Origin: Syntrophomonas sp. UBA5432
GTDB taxonomy: Bacteria; Bacillota; Syntrophomonadia; Syntrophomonadales; Syntrophomonadaceae
Direction of reading: 5' to 3'
Assembly: GCA_002424365.1 (NCBI GenBank)
Contig: DIRQ01000022.1
Coordinates: 1-15,364, forward strand
DNA length: 15,364 nt
Below the pieces are notes generated by a model. The model was not told the origin of the DNA. It made no database searches and saw only the letters and a list, made by a program, of their open reading frames with translations. How positions within the stretch are numbered: the first letter of the stretch is position 1; every line of letters starts with the position of its first letter. The position numbers and the translations under genes are program-made. Below, piece by piece: positions 13,886-15,364 of the stretch.

Positions 13886-15286
13886 ATGCTGGAAGTAAAA
13901 TGGCAGGTACTAATTGTAATCTGTATCGGTATATTTATGTCTACCCTGGATGGCAGTATACTTAACATTGCTAACCCTACCATTGCCCGGAACATGTCCA
14001 TTTCCATGCAACAGGTACAATGGGTAGTTACAGCTTATATGCTGGTTATTACTGCTACCCTTTTGTTTTTTGGGAAACTGGGTGATCAGAAGGGCAGCAG
14101 TAAGATATATACCTATGGGTTTCTGGTATTCACCATAGGTTCCTTCTTCTGCAGCATAGCCTCTACCCTGCAATTTCTAGTATCTGCCCGGATATTTCAA
14201 GCGATTGGAGCCAGCATGATGATGGCTACCGGTATTGGTATTGTCTCCAACGCATTCCCGGCCCAAGAGCGGGGGAAAGCTCTTGGTATCACCGGCAGTG
14301 TTGTTGGTATAGGTAATATGACTGGTCCCAGCCTGGGCGGGCTGCTGGTAGCCAAATTTTCCTGGCCGGTGATATTTCTGCTTAATATTCCTATTGGCCT
14401 AGTTGGCTTTATTCTGGCTACCCGCTACTTGCCAGTTGATTCCCTTGCCCCGGAGCAAGCGCCATTTGACCTGCAGGGTAATCTGCTGTTTGCCTTGGCA
14501 GCAACCCTGCTGCTGCTGGGCCTCTCTCAGGATACGTCGATAAACTATAACCTTTTTTTCCTGGGTTTCATCTTTATGCTGTTATTTATACTGGCGGAGA
14601 AACGGCAGCCTTACCCATTACTAAATTTCCATCTTTTCTACATAAAAAACTTTACCTATGGAAATATAATGGCCTTTCTTTCCTATGCTACCCAAACTGC
14701 CGCCATCTTTTTATTACCTTTTTATATGGATAGGGTGCTACATCTCTCCCCGGCTACATCCGGTCTGATAATGACTATTACTCCGGTAACAATGGCTCTG
14801 ACTGCTCCTTTGGCGGGTAATCTTTCTGATAAAATTGGTGCTCCCCGCCTGACTTCCGCCGCATTTTTGCTCATGAGCTGTGGGCATATTATACTTTCTA
14901 CCTTAAGTACTAGTTATGATTTACCCCGAATAGCTCTTGGTCTGCTACTGCTGGGTATAGGACTGGGCGGCTTTGGTTCACCTAACAACAGCTCCATCCT
15001 GGGGTCTATACCTAAAGAAAAAGCGGGCTATGCCGGGGGCTTTATTGCAACGGTGAGAAACTTCGGCTTTGCCCTGGGTATTGCCACTTCTGTTACCACC
15101 TTTACCCTATTGTTTAACCATAAACTACAGGGCCTTCCTTATATGCTGGCTTATAGCGGGGCCAACACCTGGGTATACCGGATAAACGCTGCTATTTGCC
15201 TGTTGGGCCTGTTGCTTTCAGTTATTAGCAGCCAGCACCGGCAACCAGTTCAAAATTCTTATAAGAACTTTGACCAGCCCGTATAA
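13886..15286 (+). CDS. MFS transporter, DHA2 (EmrB/QacA) drug-efflux type, 14 TM
   Basis: A proton-driven exporter of the 14-helix drug:H+ antiporter group in the inner membrane. Seen: LDGSILNIANPTI in helix 1 (motif D1, Asp22), FFGKLGDQKGS after helix 2 (motif A), and GITGSVVGIGNMTGPSLGG (motif C, antiporter signature) in helix 5. About fourteen hydrophobic segments fill the 466 residues, a normal length. I chose ATG at 13886 because AAAGGA lies six bases before it; ATGs at 13865 and 13880 are in frame but lack that support. A 16-base palindrome upstream suggests repressor control. The substrate cannot be read from sequence. The final codons overlap the tRNA promoter. Confidence 0.9.
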   Translation: MLEVKWQVLIVICIGIFMSTLDGSILNIANPTIARNMSISMQQVQWVVTAYMLVITATLLFFGKLGDQKGSSKIYTYGFLVFTIGSFFCSIASTLQFLVSARIFQAIGASMMMATGIGIVSNAFPAQERGKALGITGSVVGIGNMTGPSLGGLLVAKFSWPVIFLLNIPIGLVGFILATRYLPVDSLAPEQAPFDLQGNLLFALAATLLLLGLSQDTSINYNLFFLGFIFMLLFILAEKRQPYPLLNFHLFYIKNFTYGNIMAFLSYATQTAAIFLLPFYMDRVLHLSPATSGLIMTITPVTMALTAPLAGNLSDKIGAPRLTSAAFLLMSCGHIILSTLSTSYDLPRIALGLLLLGIGLGGFGSPNNSSILGSIPKEKAGYAGGFIATVRNFGFALGIATSVTTFTLLFNHKLQGLPYMLAYSGANTWVYRINAAICLLGLLLSVISSQHRQPVQNSYKNFDQPV

Positions 15287-15298
15287 TTTTGATATAAT
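15270..15298 (+). promoter_or_regulatory. Sigma-A promoter of tRNA-Arg
   Basis: TTGACC (15270-15275), exactly 17 bases, TATAAT (15293-15298): 5 of 6 and 6 of 6 matches. The -35 lies inside the last codons of the transporter gene. Transcription would start about seven bases before the tRNA. Confidence 0.8.
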
Positions 15299-15311
15299 CA
15301 TTATGCATTAT

Positions 15312-15364
15312 GCGCCTGTAGCTCAGTGGATAGAGCACCGGCCTCCGGAGCCGGTTGCGGAGGT
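15312..15364 (+). tRNA. tRNA-Arg(CCG), 3' part outside window
   Basis: GCGCCTG acceptor strand, TA, D-arm GCTC...GAGC, then anticodon stem CCGGC (15338-15342) with GCCGG (15350-15354) around loop CTCCGGA. The anticodon CCG at 15345-15347 reads CGG (Arg). The variable loop begins at the edge; the T-arm and 3' acceptor strand are cut off. Confidence 0.95.

Overview
The window looks like chromosome of a low-to-mid-GC, spore-forming Firmicute, probably an anaerobe of the Clostridia. The evidence is a SpoIIP sporulation hydrolase, a miaB-ricA-mutS gene order like that of Bacillus subtilis, purine-rich Shine-Dalgarno sites with several TTG/GTG starts, and a likely selenocysteine gene. A Syntrophomonas-like host is a guess from overall impression, not a demonstrated assignment.

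Layout. Positions 1-3711 (minus strand) hold the 5' part of mutS, a YlbF/YmcA (Ric) family gene with a four-cysteine tail, and miaB, probably co-transcribed, with a hairpin terminator just before mutS. Positions 3712-4550 are a repeat-rich spacer around one small minus-strand gene. That gene encodes a thioredoxin-like protein with an in-frame TGA that I read as selenocysteine; it has its own promoter, Shine-Dalgarno, SECIS-like hairpin and terminator. The spacer also holds two REP-like palindromes and a repeat that runs into the 3' end of the next gene.

Positions 4551-11115 (minus strand) form a compact four-gene operon: GT4 glucan synthase-type glycosyltransferase, GH57 branching enzyme, GH57 4-alpha-glucanotransferase-like protein, and a SAM-dependent methyltransferase. 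The first three make, branch and remodel alpha-1,4-glucan. The fourth makes the set resemble the mycobacterial methylglucose-polysaccharide genes (Rv3032, Rv3031, Rv3030). Divergent from this operon, across 147 bases, is ahcY (adenosylhomocysteinase), whose product removes the by-product of SAM-dependent methylation.

Positions 12580-15364 (plus strand) hold a hairpin that terminates ahcY and carries the ribosome site of spoIIP, then spoIIP, a roughly 300-base spacer with a perfect 16-base palindrome and a possible small antisense ORF, a 14-helix MFS drug-efflux-type transporter, and a tRNA-Arg(CCG) cut by the window edge. The strongest candidate for something overlooked is the selenoprotein at 3862-4203; the second is the possible methylated-glucan operon.
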